In this document: positions 1-6,507 of the stretch, piece after piece
Layout: the number at the start of each line of letters is the position of its first letter
How positions within the stretch are numbered: the stretch's first letter is position 1
NCBI GenBank assembly: GCA_948479395.1
Contig: CAOLUI010000032.1
Coordinates: 1 to 11,285, forward strand
Origin: an uncultured Bacilli bacterium
GTDB lineage: Bacteria > Bacillota_I > Bacilli_A > RF39 > UBA660
Length of the DNA: 11,285 nucleotides
Direction of reading: 5' to 3'
The notes under the pieces: model-generated
Database searches by the model: none
What the model was told of the DNA's origin: nothing
What the model saw: the letters and a program-made list of their open reading frames with translations, nothing else
Made by a program: the position numbers and the translations under genes

Positions 1-72
1 TGCTCCTACTATTACTACTAGCATTAATGATATTGTTATCACACTTAGCATTATTATTCTTTTTTTATTCAT
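1..72 (-). CDS. N-terminus of an exported or membrane protein (cut by left edge)
   Basis: Reading left from an ATG at 70-72 gives 24 uninterrupted codons to the window edge. The peptide starts M-N-K-K-R-I-I-M and continues with a run of Leu, Ile, Val, Ser and Thr ending V-I-V-G-A. A short basic n-region followed by about 17 hydrophobic residues is the pattern of a signal peptide or a first membrane helix. No lipobox cysteine is visible in the part present. A weak ribosome binding site (AGGGG, 83-87) lies 10 nt before the ATG, and a good extended -10 promoter lies just upstream (99-107), so this is probably the first gene of a new transcript. The function cannot be told from 24 residues. The gene was too short to be found by length alone; the signal-peptide pattern and promoter support it. 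Confidence 0.6.
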   Translation of the reverse strand, partial: MNKKRIIMLSVITISLMLVVIVGA

Positions 73-82
73 TTATTTTTAG

Positions 83-87
83 CCCCT
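83..87 (-). promoter_or_regulatory. Weak ribosome binding site of the left-edge gene
   Basis: AGGGG on the minus strand, 10 nt before the ATG at 72. It is a partial match to the AGGAGG consensus with slightly long spacing. It favours this ATG over the in-frame ATG seven codons later, which has only A/T-rich sequence before it. Confidence 0.4.
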
Positions 88-98
88 ATCTTAATCCC

Positions 99-107
99 AT
101 TATATCA
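99..107 (-). promoter_or_regulatory. Extended -10 promoter of the left-edge gene
   Basis: The minus strand reads TGA-TATAAT (hexamer at 99-104), an exact sigma-A -10 box with the TGn extension, about 27 nt upstream of the ATG at 72. No good -35 hexamer is found 16-18 bp upstream, which is tolerated in extended -10 promoters. The expected start site is near 92. The box is one half of a perfect 15-bp palindrome (99-113). Confidence 0.55.
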
Positions 108-136
108 TATAATTTTTGGGGATACTAAATAAATAA

Positions 137-919
137 TTAAATTTTCTTCTCAGTAATTAAATCACTTAAAGAAACAATGCTTAATCCTTTAAAATTTATT
201 TCTTTTACTAATAATTTAAACTCTTCTAATTTCGCTGTTTCCTTAATTAAAATAATTGATCCACTTGTAATATTTCTTTTAGCTTCTACAATATTAGAGC
301 CGCTCAAAAAAAATGTTTCTTCTACTAAAAATTTATGATTTTTTTTACAAAAATCTGGATTTAAAGATTTTATATAACAAATATTCTTATTATGTTCATT
401 TTTATTTAATAAACTCTCTACATTACTATACTTTTCTCCATCATTATTAATTTGTTCAAAATAACTATTCTTTTGATAATCTCCCTCCTTAATTAAAATA
501 CTACCTGCTATTTTATTTTCTTCTAAATAGTTTTTTATATCTGAATTATTTTCCAATAAAAAAGCTACTGCTTTTTTATTCCCATTTCCTTTTTTTATAA
601 TCTTATCTACATTATCTTCTAATGAAATAGTAGGTTTAACCTCATCAAAAACAAAATAATACTCATTAAAAACTCCAAAAGATTTCATATTCACATAACT
701 TTTTGTTTTATTTAATTTTTTTCCTCTAATACCTGGAATAATATAATCTCCTTCAATACTAGCATTTGTTGCATTAACTTCATAATTATCTGCAACCTCA
801 TTTATATTTTGCATAATAGGACTTTTATTTTGCATTAAAATAGCAATTTTTTCGGTATAATAAAAACTAAATAACATAATAGTTGCTAAGCCAATAGATT
901 TATAAATTTTTTTCATCAT
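137..919 (-). CDS. Membrane-anchored NodB-like (polysaccharide deacetylase fold) protein lacking catalytic residues
   Basis: A 260-residue protein with a basic start (M-M-K-K) and one hydrophobic segment at about residues 8-22, so probably anchored with the rest outside the cell. From about residue 115 it follows the strand pattern of the NodB deacetylase family: VAFLLENN (118-125) sits where VALTFDDG is usual, KIAGSILI (136-143) where NIxATFFV is usual, GSIILIKE (220-227) where GxIILLHD is usual, and LSIVSLSDLI (246-255) matches the final GYxFVTLSELL strand. The metal-binding Asp pair reads E-N and I find no HxxxH motif, so it is probably not an active deacetylase. Residues 25-110 are a separate N-terminal domain I cannot name. 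Cys181 and Cys191 could form a disulfide. It begins 35 bp after ssb with no terminator between, so the two probably share a transcript. A GGTGA site lies 6 nt before the ATG; a second ATG follows at once. The fold call rests on my own reading and is moderate; the ORF itself is certain. Confidence 0.7.
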   Translation of the reverse strand: MMKKIYKSIGLATIMLFSFYYTEKIAILMQNKSPIMQNINEVADNYEVNATNASIEGDYIIPGIRGKKLNKTKSYVNMKSFGVFNEYYFVFDEVKPTISLEDNVDKIIKKGNGNKKAVAFLLENNSDIKNYLEENKIAGSILIKEGDYQKNSYFEQINNDGEKYSNVESLLNKNEHNKNICYIKSLNPDFCKKNHKFLVEETFFLSGSNIVEAKRNITSGSIILIKETAKLEEFKLLVKEINFKGLSIVSLSDLITEKKI

Positions 920-925
920 CTTTTT

Positions 926-930
926 TCACC
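926..930 (-). promoter_or_regulatory. Ribosome binding site (GGTGA) of the NodB-like gene
   Basis: GGTGA on the minus strand, 6 nt before the ATG at 919 and 9 nt before the ATG at 916. Either start fits, so the protein is 260 or 259 residues. The motif pairs with the GAUCACC portion of the 16S rRNA 3' end and recurs before rpoB, rpoC and the methyltransferase. Confidence 0.5.
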
Positions 931-954
931 TATTAAACTATATGTTATAAAATT

Positions 955-1302
955 TTATTTTTCCACTTTTTCTAAATCTTCTTTTTTATTACTACTCAAA
1001 AAAGTTATTTTTTCTGCTATAACTTCTGTAATATATTTTCTTACTTTTTTATCATCTTCATAACTTCTTGTTTGAAGTCTTCCTTTAATTCCCACAATAT
1101 CTCCTGTATGACAATACTCACAAGTATTTAAAGCAATATTATTCCATAAAATACAACGAATAAAATCAGCTTCATAAATACCATCAATATTTTTAAAAGG
1201 TCTTGCTACAGCAATTGTTATCGCAGTCATTTTCTTTTCTTTTTCTGTTATTATTATTTCTGGATCACTTGTAAGCCTTCCTACTAATATTACTTGATTC
1301 AT
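955..1302 (-). CDS. ssb: Short single-stranded DNA-binding protein (SsbB-like, no acidic tail)
   Basis: SSB coats single-stranded DNA through an OB fold during replication, recombination, repair or DNA uptake. The 115-residue product opens with MNQVILVGRLTSDPEI, followed by ITIAVARPF, EADFIRCILW, and GRLQTRSYEDD...YITEVIAEKITFL, the complete OB-fold pattern of bacterial SSB. It stops about 13 residues after the fold, without the Gly/Gln-rich linker and the acidic DDDIPF-type tip that recruits partner proteins. Replicative SSBs are usually 150-180 residues; Bacillus subtilis SsbB (YwpH), linked to transformation, is similarly short. This may therefore be a second, accessory SSB rather than the essential one, but the window shows no competence genes to support that. 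I chose the ATG at 1302 because an AAAGGAGA site lies directly before it. The longer frame from a TTG at 1317 would translate that binding site. Cys61 and Cys64 form an unusual CxxC. Confidence 0.9.
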   Translation of the reverse strand: MNQVILVGRLTSDPEIIITEKEKKMTAITIAVARPFKNIDGIYEADFIRCILWNNIALNTCEYCHTGDIVGIKGRLQTRSYEDDKKVRKYITEVIAEKITFLSSNKKEDLEKVEK

Positions 1303-1306
1303 AAAC

Positions 1307-1314
1307 TCTCCTTT
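1307..1314 (-). promoter_or_regulatory. Ribosome binding site that fixes the ssb start
   Basis: AAAGGAGA on the minus strand, 4 nt before the ATG at 1302. It is the strongest Shine-Dalgarno match in the window and sits inside the five extra codons of the alternative TTG-start reading, so it excludes that longer start. Confidence 0.75.
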
Positions 1315-1322
1315 CAAAAAGC

Positions 1323-1351
1323 ATTAAATCAAATAAAAATAGAAAAAACAA
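1323..1351 (-). promoter_or_regulatory. Candidate promoter of ssb and the NodB-like gene
   Basis: The minus strand has TTGTTT (1346-1351), a 17-bp spacer, then TGA-TTTAAT (hexamer 1323-1328). The -10 has the TGn extension and the spacing is ideal, but the surrounding A/T richness makes chance matches likely. The predicted start near 1316 would give a short leader of about 14 nt that still holds the ribosome binding site. Confidence 0.4.
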
Positions 1352-1379
1352 ATACAAAACTTTAAATATTTTAGACATT

Positions 1380-1404
1380 AAAAAAGCAAATTTTTAAAAT
1401 TTAC
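1380..1404 (-). terminator. Weak A/T-rich hairpin terminator after sufB
   Basis: On the minus strand GTAAATTT and AAATTTGC can pair over 8 bp (one G-T wobble, one G-C) with a TAA loop, directly followed by six T. It lies about 60 nt after the sufB stop. The stem is almost entirely A-T, so its strength is doubtful, but no better terminator exists in the 145 bp between sufB and ssb, and the candidate ssb promoter begins downstream of it. Confidence 0.4.
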
Positions 1405-1462
1405 TCTATAATTTTTCATACTTTATTATTCCTAACTTGTTAAATATTAAAATGTAATAAAA

Positions 1463-2755
1463 TTACTCTTTTAATAATCTATTCAATTCAACTGCATATT
1501 CCATTGGTAATTCTTTTTTAAAATCAGCTATAAAACCCATAATTAATAATTCTTTAGCTCTTTCTTCTGATAAACCATTACTCATTAAATAAAAAAGTTT
1601 TTCTTTATCAACTTTTGATACTGTTGCTTCATGAGATAAACAAGATGAATTATTAGAAACCACATTAGTAGGATAAGTATCACTTTTAGAATCTTTATCA
1701 AGCAAAATTGTATCACACTTTATCTCAGCCTTACTATTTATAGCCTCTTTAACAATATTCGTAGTTCCTCTATAATTAGCTATTCCCCCTGCCTCAGCAA
1801 TCGATTTACTCAAAATATTACTCTTAGTATTCTTACCTAAATGAATCATTTTTGCTCCTGCATCCAATATTTGATTTTTTTTCGCATAAGCAATCGAAAT
1901 AGAATTTCCCACCGCATAATCTCCTTTTAATATGCAAGATGGATACTTCATGGTTACTCTACTTCCAATATTACCATCAATCCATTCCATTTTTCCATAA
2001 GAATCTACAATTGCTCTTTTAGTTACTAGATTATACACGTCTGTACTCCAATTTTGAATGGTTGAATAACGCATTGTTGCACCTTTTAAAACAAATATTT
2101 CTACAACTCCTGCATGCAAAGAATTACTAGAATAACTTCTCGCTGTGCATCCTTCAATATACTCTAAAGATGCCTCTTCATCTACAATAATTATCGTTCT
2201 TTCAAATTGACCTAAATTTTTTGTATCAATTCTAAAATAACTTTGTAAAGGACGATCTAACTTAGTCTTTTTAGAAATATAAATAAATGTCCCACCACTC
2301 CATACTGCACCATTTAAAGCTGTATATTTATTTTCATCATACTTAACTAAAGAATTGAAATACTTCTTAAAAAGTTCTGGATACTTTTGCAAAGCTTCAT
2401 CAGTACTTAAAAAAATAATATCTTTATTTGTTTTTTGTTTATGATAAATAACTTCACTTTCATATTGATTAGTTACTCCATCTAAATACTTATTTTCCGC
2501 ATCTATTACTCCTAAATCACAAAAAGTATCCTTAACTTTTTTTGAAACATCCGCCCAATTACTTTTATTTTTTTCTTCTTCATTTTTATAATATAAAATA
2601 TCATCAAAAGAAAAATCTAATAAAGGACCAAAATGAGGATTTTCTAGCTCTAAAAATTTTTCATAGGATTTAAGACGAAAATCTAACATCCAAGAAGGTT
2701 CTTTTTTCATATTAGAAAGTTCAATTATAAATTCCTTTGATAATTTCTTTTGCAT
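1463..2755 (-). CDS. sufB: SufB, Fe-S cluster assembly scaffold subunit
   Basis: SufB forms the SufBCD scaffold with the ATPase SufC and its paralogue SufD, on which Fe-S clusters are built in the cytosol before transfer to target proteins. The match to Firmicute SufB is dense: EPSWMLDFRLKSYEKF near the N-terminus, PLQSYFRID, GQFERTIIIVDE, YIEGCTA, TIQNWSTDVYNLVTKR, MEWIDGNIGS, MKYPSCILKG, DAGAKMIHLG, YRGTTNI, and the end FKKELPMEYAVELNRLL. Numbered from the ATG at 2755 (430 residues), Cys347 in IKCDT and His375-Glu376 in LSHEA correspond to E. coli Cys405 and His433-Glu434, with the same spacing of 29 between Cys and Glu, so the scaffold site looks intact. SufD lacks this set, so this is SufB. 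No sufC, sufD, sufS or sufU adjoins it; it sits alone between the rpoC terminator and ssb. The frame can extend to an ATG at 2761 or GTG at 2764; I chose 2755 because a partial GTGAT binding site precedes it. Confidence 0.93.
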   Translation of the reverse strand: MQKKLSKEFIIELSNMKKEPSWMLDFRLKSYEKFLELENPHFGPLLDFSFDDILYYKNEEEKNKSNWADVSKKVKDTFCDLGVIDAENKYLDGVTNQYESEVIYHKQKTNKDIIFLSTDEALQKYPELFKKYFNSLVKYDENKYTALNGAVWSGGTFIYISKKTKLDRPLQSYFRIDTKNLGQFERTIIIVDEEASLEYIEGCTARSYSSNSLHAGVVEIFVLKGATMRYSTIQNWSTDVYNLVTKRAIVDSYGKMEWIDGNIGSRVTMKYPSCILKGDYAVGNSISIAYAKKNQILDAGAKMIHLGKNTKSNILSKSIAEAGGIANYRGTTNIVKEAINSKAEIKCDTILLDKDSKSDTYPTNVVSNNSSCLSHEATVSKVDKEKLFYLMSNGLSEERAKELLIMGFIADFKKELPMEYAVELNRLLKE

Positions 2756-2771
2756 ATACATCACTACAAAA

Positions 2772-2777
2772 ATTATA
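2772..2777 (-). promoter_or_regulatory. Consensus -10 box of sufB
   Basis: An exact TATAAT on the minus strand. The start site expected 7 nt downstream is an A at 2765, which leaves about 10 nt of leader before the ATG at 2755, or 4 nt before the ATG at 2761. No convincing -35 hexamer appears at 16-18 bp; that position falls in the T-rich tract of the rpoC terminator (best is TTTTAT at 2795-2800). Confidence 0.55.
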
Positions 2778-2801
2778 CTACAAAAAAATTCTAAATAAAA
2801 T

Positions 2802-2826
2802 AAAAAAGAAGCCTAAACTAAGCTTC
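2802..2826 (-). terminator. Rho-independent terminator of rpoBC, overlapping the rpoC stop codon
   Basis: On the minus strand GAAGCTTA-GTT-TAGGCTTC forms an 8-bp stem (one G-T wobble) with a 3-nt loop at 2808-2826, followed by TTTTTT (2802-2807) and more T-rich sequence. The left arm contains the last two rpoC codons (GAA GCT) and the first two bases of the TAG stop. This separates rpoC from sufB, so sufB must use its own promoter. Confidence 0.85.
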
Positions 2827-5800
2827 AGTTATTGACTCATCAAAATCATCTAAATTGGAAAGATCACGATTATCCATTAATTTTTCTTCTAAAAATTCAC
2901 TAGCTTCATCATTCATAAATTCCTTTTGTAAAAGAATTTCGATATCACTATATTGTTTGGCACCTGTTCCAGCTGGTATTAATTTTCCAATCAAAACATT
3001 TTCTTTTAAGCCTCTTAAATGATCAACTTTACCCTTAATTGCTGCATCAGTTAGAACACGAGTAGTTTCTTGGAATGATGCTGCTGATAAGAAAGAATCA
3101 GTTTCTAAAGAACTCTTGGTAATACCAAGCATTAATGGTCGTCCTTTCGCTGGAACTCCACCTTTTAAAATTACAGGTTTATTACCATTAGTAAACTCTC
3201 TCATTGATACTGTAAGACCTTCCACAAAATCAGTATCTCCAGCATCTACTATTCGTACTTTGCTAATCATTCTTGAAACAATAATTTCAATATGCTTATC
3301 AGAAATATCAACACCTTGCAATTTATAAGTTGATTGAACTTCTTTTAAAATATACTCTTGTGCTGTAAGTGGATCTGTAACAGCAAGTAATTCTTTTGGA
3401 CTAATAGCTCCTTCAGTCAATCTATCTCCAGCATTTACAGTATCTCCGACATTTACGCGTACTTTCATATTATAATTTGTAATATGATCTCTTACTTCGA
3501 CATCATTAGCAATTACAATTTTATTTTTTCCATTTTGATCTTCAATAGACTCAACTTTACCACTAATTTCAGCAATAGTTGCTTTTGCTTTTGGATTTCT
3601 GGCTTCAAATAATTCTTCAACTCTTGGTAAACCTTGTGTAATATCAGCATCTCCACCATGTGCAACACCACCTGAATGGAATGTACGCATTGTAAGCTGA
3701 GTACCAGGTTCTCCAATTGATTGAGCAGCCATAATACCTACTGCTTCTCCAGTTTCTACTAAATTACCTGTTGCCAAATTACGTCCATAACATTTTTGGC
3801 ATACACCTTGTTCACATTTACATGTCAAAATACTTCTAATTTCTACTGTTTTAATTCCAGCTTTCTCAATTTTTGACACAATTGCTTCAGTAATCATTTC
3901 TCCCTTATCCAAAATTAATTCTTTAGTTTCAGGATTAATAATTTTTTGAGCTGTAAATCTTCCTAAAATACGTTCCGATAATGGTTCTATTACGGAACCA
4001 TCTTTATCATTAATAAGATCGTATACTTCCACTCCATTTATCGAACCACAATCATACTCTCTAACAATAATATCTTGCACAACATCAACTAAACGACGAG
4101 TTAAATATCCTGAATCAGCTGTACGAAGCGCTGTATCAGCTGAACCTTTACGAGACCCATGACTTGATAAGAAAAACTCACTTACCTTTAACCCTTCCAT
4201 AAAGTTAGAAGTAATTGGAATTTCAACTGTCGAACCATCTGGTTTAGCCATTAATCCACGCATACCTGATAATTGAACGAAGTTCGAAATAGATCCACGA
4301 GCTCCACTATTCATCATCATAAATAAAGGATTATCATAATCATCTTGAGCAATCGCTTGTAATTCAGCTTTAATTTTATCTTGTTGCGAATTCCATGTTG
4401 TAATAACATTATTATAACGTTCTTCTTCTGTAATTAATCCACGTTTAAATTGTTTATTAATCTTTTCTACTATTTCTTTTCCTTCTTGAATAATTTGTTC
4501 TTTAGATTCACTTAATTTTATATCTGATGCTGAAACCGTAATTCCAGCAATAGTAGAATATTTAAAACCTAAATCTTTTAATTTATCTAACATCTTAGAT
4601 GTTTCTGTTGTTTTATATCTTTTAAATACTTGCGCAATAATACTTTCCAAAGTTTTTTTAACAAAAGGTAATTCGCATTTACGAGACGCTAATTCTTCTT
4701 TTATATTAACACCCATTTCAATAAAATACTTACTAGGTGTAATTCCTTCAATATTTTCTTTTGTAGGTTCATTAATATAAGGAAATGAATCTGGTAATAT
4801 TTCATTAAATATTATTTTTCCACAAGTTGTAATTAAATACTTATCTTTTTGTTCATCTGTAAACAATTTATGCTTAAAAGATTTAACAGGTAAAACTATT
4901 CTTGTATGTAAAGTTATTTCCTTTCTCTCATAAGCCATTAATACTTCATTACTATCTTTATATACTTTTCCTTCATTTGGTTCAGCGGCTTTTTCTATTG
5001 TTAAATAACAATTACCTAAAACCATATCTTGACTTGGGGTAACAATTGGTTTTCCATCTTTTGGATTTAAAATATTATTAGCACCTAACATAAGTATTCG
5101 AGCTTCAGCTTTTGCTTCTTCACTTAAAGGAACATGAACTGCCATTTGATCTCCGTCAAAATCCGCATTAAAAGCAGCACAAACTAGGGGATGAAGACGA
5201 ATAGCCTTTCCTCCTACTAATTTTGGTTCAAATGCTTGAATTCCTAAACGGTGAAGGGTTGGAGCTCGATTTAACATTACTGGATGTTCAGTAATAACAT
5301 CTTCTACAATATCCCAAACACTATCATCACGAGACTCAATTAATTTTTTAGCACCTTTAATATTATGCGCTAGTCCTCGATCAACTAGACCATGTATAAC
5401 ATGAGGTTTAAATAACTCCAAAGCCATTTCTTTAGGAATTCCGCATTGGTACATTTTTAAATTCGGTCCAACTACAATAACACTACGTCCCGAATAATCG
5501 ACACGTTTACCAAGTAAGTTTTGACGAAATCTTCCTTGTTTTCCTTTTAACATACTTGATAATGATTTAAGTGGGCGATTTCCCGCTGCAGTAACGCTAC
5601 GTCCACGTCTTCCATTATCAAATAAAGAATCCACTGCTTCTTGAAGCATACGTTTTTCATTTTGTACAATAATAGTTGGTGCTCCAAGTTCCAATAATTT
5701 TTTTAAACGATTATTACGATTAATAATACGACGATATAAATCATTTAAATCTGAAGTAGCAAATCTCCCACCATCTAATTGAATCATCGGTCTCAAATCT

Positions 5801-6507
5801 GGAGGAAGAACTGGTAAAGCATTTAATATCATCCATTCTGGTTTATTATTTGATTCTTGAAAAGATACTAAACAATCCAAGCGTTTTACCAAACGAATTC
5901 TCTTTTGACCTGTGGCATTTTCTAATTCTTCTCGTAAATTTTCAACTTCTTTATTAACATCTACTTCTTTTAAAAGTTCCTGGATAGCTTCAGCTCCCAT
6001 ACCAACTCTAAAACAAGAACCATATTTTTCGTAATATGCACGATATTCTTTATCAGATAAAGTTTGTTTTTTGGCAAGTGGTGCATTTCCTGGATCTATT
6101 ACCACATAACTGACAAAATAAAGTACTTCTTCCAAGTCTCTAGGAGACATATCTAAAACTAATCCCATTTTAGAAGGAACACCTTTAAAAAACCAAATAT
6201 GACTACAAGGACTGGCAAGTTCTATATGCCCCATTCTCTCACGTCGAACTTTTGATTTTGTAACTTCTACTCCACATCTATCACAAATAACATTTTTATA
6301 TCTTAATCTTTTGTATTTTCCACAACTACATTCATAATCCTTAGATGGACCAAATATTTTCTCACAATATAAACCATCACGCTCTGGTTTTAGAGTACGA
6401 TAATTGATTGTTTCAGGCTTTTTAACCTCGCCATTAGACCACTCGCGAATTTTTTCTGAAGAGGCAATACCTATTTTAATTCCATTAATATTATTAACTT
6501 CTATCAT
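2818..6507 (-). CDS. rpoC: RpoC, DNA-directed RNA polymerase beta' subunit
   Basis: The largest subunit of the core polymerase, which makes all cellular RNA together with alpha, beta and sigma. At 1229 residues it is close to the Bacillus protein (about 1200) and lacks the large insertions of proteobacterial beta'. The N-terminal zinc ribbon is Cys60, Cys62, Cys75, Cys78. The catalytic loop NADFDGD (447-453) carries the three Asp that hold the active-site magnesium (449, 451, 453). The bridge helix is around 781-806 (SSHGSRKGSADTALRTADSG), the second zinc site is Cys820, Cys896, Cys903, Cys906, and the trigger-loop MRTFHSGG is at 940-947. No break or frameshift is visible. Its ATG overlaps the rpoB TGA by four bases, which suggests translational coupling and matched subunit yields. 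An AGGTGGTGAT site, inside the rpoB 3' end, precedes it by 5 nt. A hairpin terminator spans its stop codon. Confidence 0.99.
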   Translation of the reverse strand: MIEVNNINGIKIGIASSEKIREWSNGEVKKPETINYRTLKPERDGLYCEKIFGPSKDYECSCGKYKRLRYKNVICDRCGVEVTKSKVRRERMGHIELASPCSHIWFFKGVPSKMGLVLDMSPRDLEEVLYFVSYVVIDPGNAPLAKKQTLSDKEYRAYYEKYGSCFRVGMGAEAIQELLKEVDVNKEVENLREELENATGQKRIRLVKRLDCLVSFQESNNKPEWMILNALPVLPPDLRPMIQLDGGRFATSDLNDLYRRIINRNNRLKKLLELGAPTIIVQNEKRMLQEAVDSLFDNGRRGRSVTAAGNRPLKSLSSMLKGKQGRFRQNLLGKRVDYSGRSVIVVGPNLKMYQCGIPKEMALELFKPHVIHGLVDRGLAHNIKGAKKLIESRDDSVWDIVEDVITEHPVMLNRAPTLHRLGIQAFEPKLVGGKAIRLHPLVCAAFNADFDGDQMAVHVPLSEEAKAEARILMLGANNILNPKDGKPIVTPSQDMVLGNCYLTIEKAAEPNEGKVYKDSNEVLMAYERKEITLHTRIVLPVKSFKHKLFTDEQKDKYLITTCGKIIFNEILPDSFPYINEPTKENIEGITPSKYFIEMGVNIKEELASRKCELPFVKKTLESIIAQVFKRYKTTETSKMLDKLKDLGFKYSTIAGITVSASDIKLSESKEQIIQEGKEIVEKINKQFKRGLITEEERYNNVITTWNSQQDKIKAELQAIAQDDYDNPLFMMMNSGARGSISNFVQLSGMRGLMAKPDGSTVEIPITSNFMEGLKVSEFFLSSHGSRKGSADTALRTADSGYLTRRLVDVVQDIIVREYDCGSINGVEVYDLINDKDGSVIEPLSERILGRFTAQKIINPETKELILDKGEMITEAIVSKIEKAGIKTVEIRSILTCKCEQGVCQKCYGRNLATGNLVETGEAVGIMAAQSIGEPGTQLTMRTFHSGGVAHGGDADITQGLPRVEELFEARNPKAKATIAEISGKVESIEDQNGKNKIVIANDVEVRDHITNYNMKVRVNVGDTVNAGDRLTEGAISPKELLAVTDPLTAQEYILKEVQSTYKLQGVDISDKHIEIIVSRMISKVRIVDAGDTDFVEGLTVSMREFTNGNKPVILKGGVPAKGRPLMLGITKSSLETDSFLSAASFQETTRVLTDAAIKGKVDHLRGLKENVLIGKLIPAGTGAKQYSDIEILLQKEFMNDEASEFLEEKLMDNRDLSNLDDFDESITEA

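Noticed and set aside
1303..1317. Longer ssb start at a TTG (five extra codons)
   Set aside because: The extra codons are the AAAGGAGA ribosome binding site itself, and SSB proteins begin at the MNxVILVGRL methionine.
1380..1419. Possible leader peptide starting at an ATG at 1419, between sufB and ssb
   Set aside because: It reads only 13 codons (M-K-N-Y-R-V-N...) before a TAA, with poor binding-site spacing.
3116..3328. 70-codon open frame on the plus strand
   Set aside because: It lies entirely antisense to the conserved C-terminal part of rpoC, has no ribosome binding site, and its peptide matches no family I know.
3513..3716. 67-codon open frame on the minus strand inside rpoC
   Set aside because: It is an out-of-frame shadow of rpoC; the rpoC frame is uninterrupted and fully conserved here.
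6504..6506. Recoding of TGA to Trp, as in Mycoplasma
   Set aside because: TGA ends rpoB and the methyltransferase at the expected places, conserved Trp positions that I checked use TGG, and no in-frame TGA was seen in any gene. The evidence is not absolute because rpoB would hit TAG one codon later.
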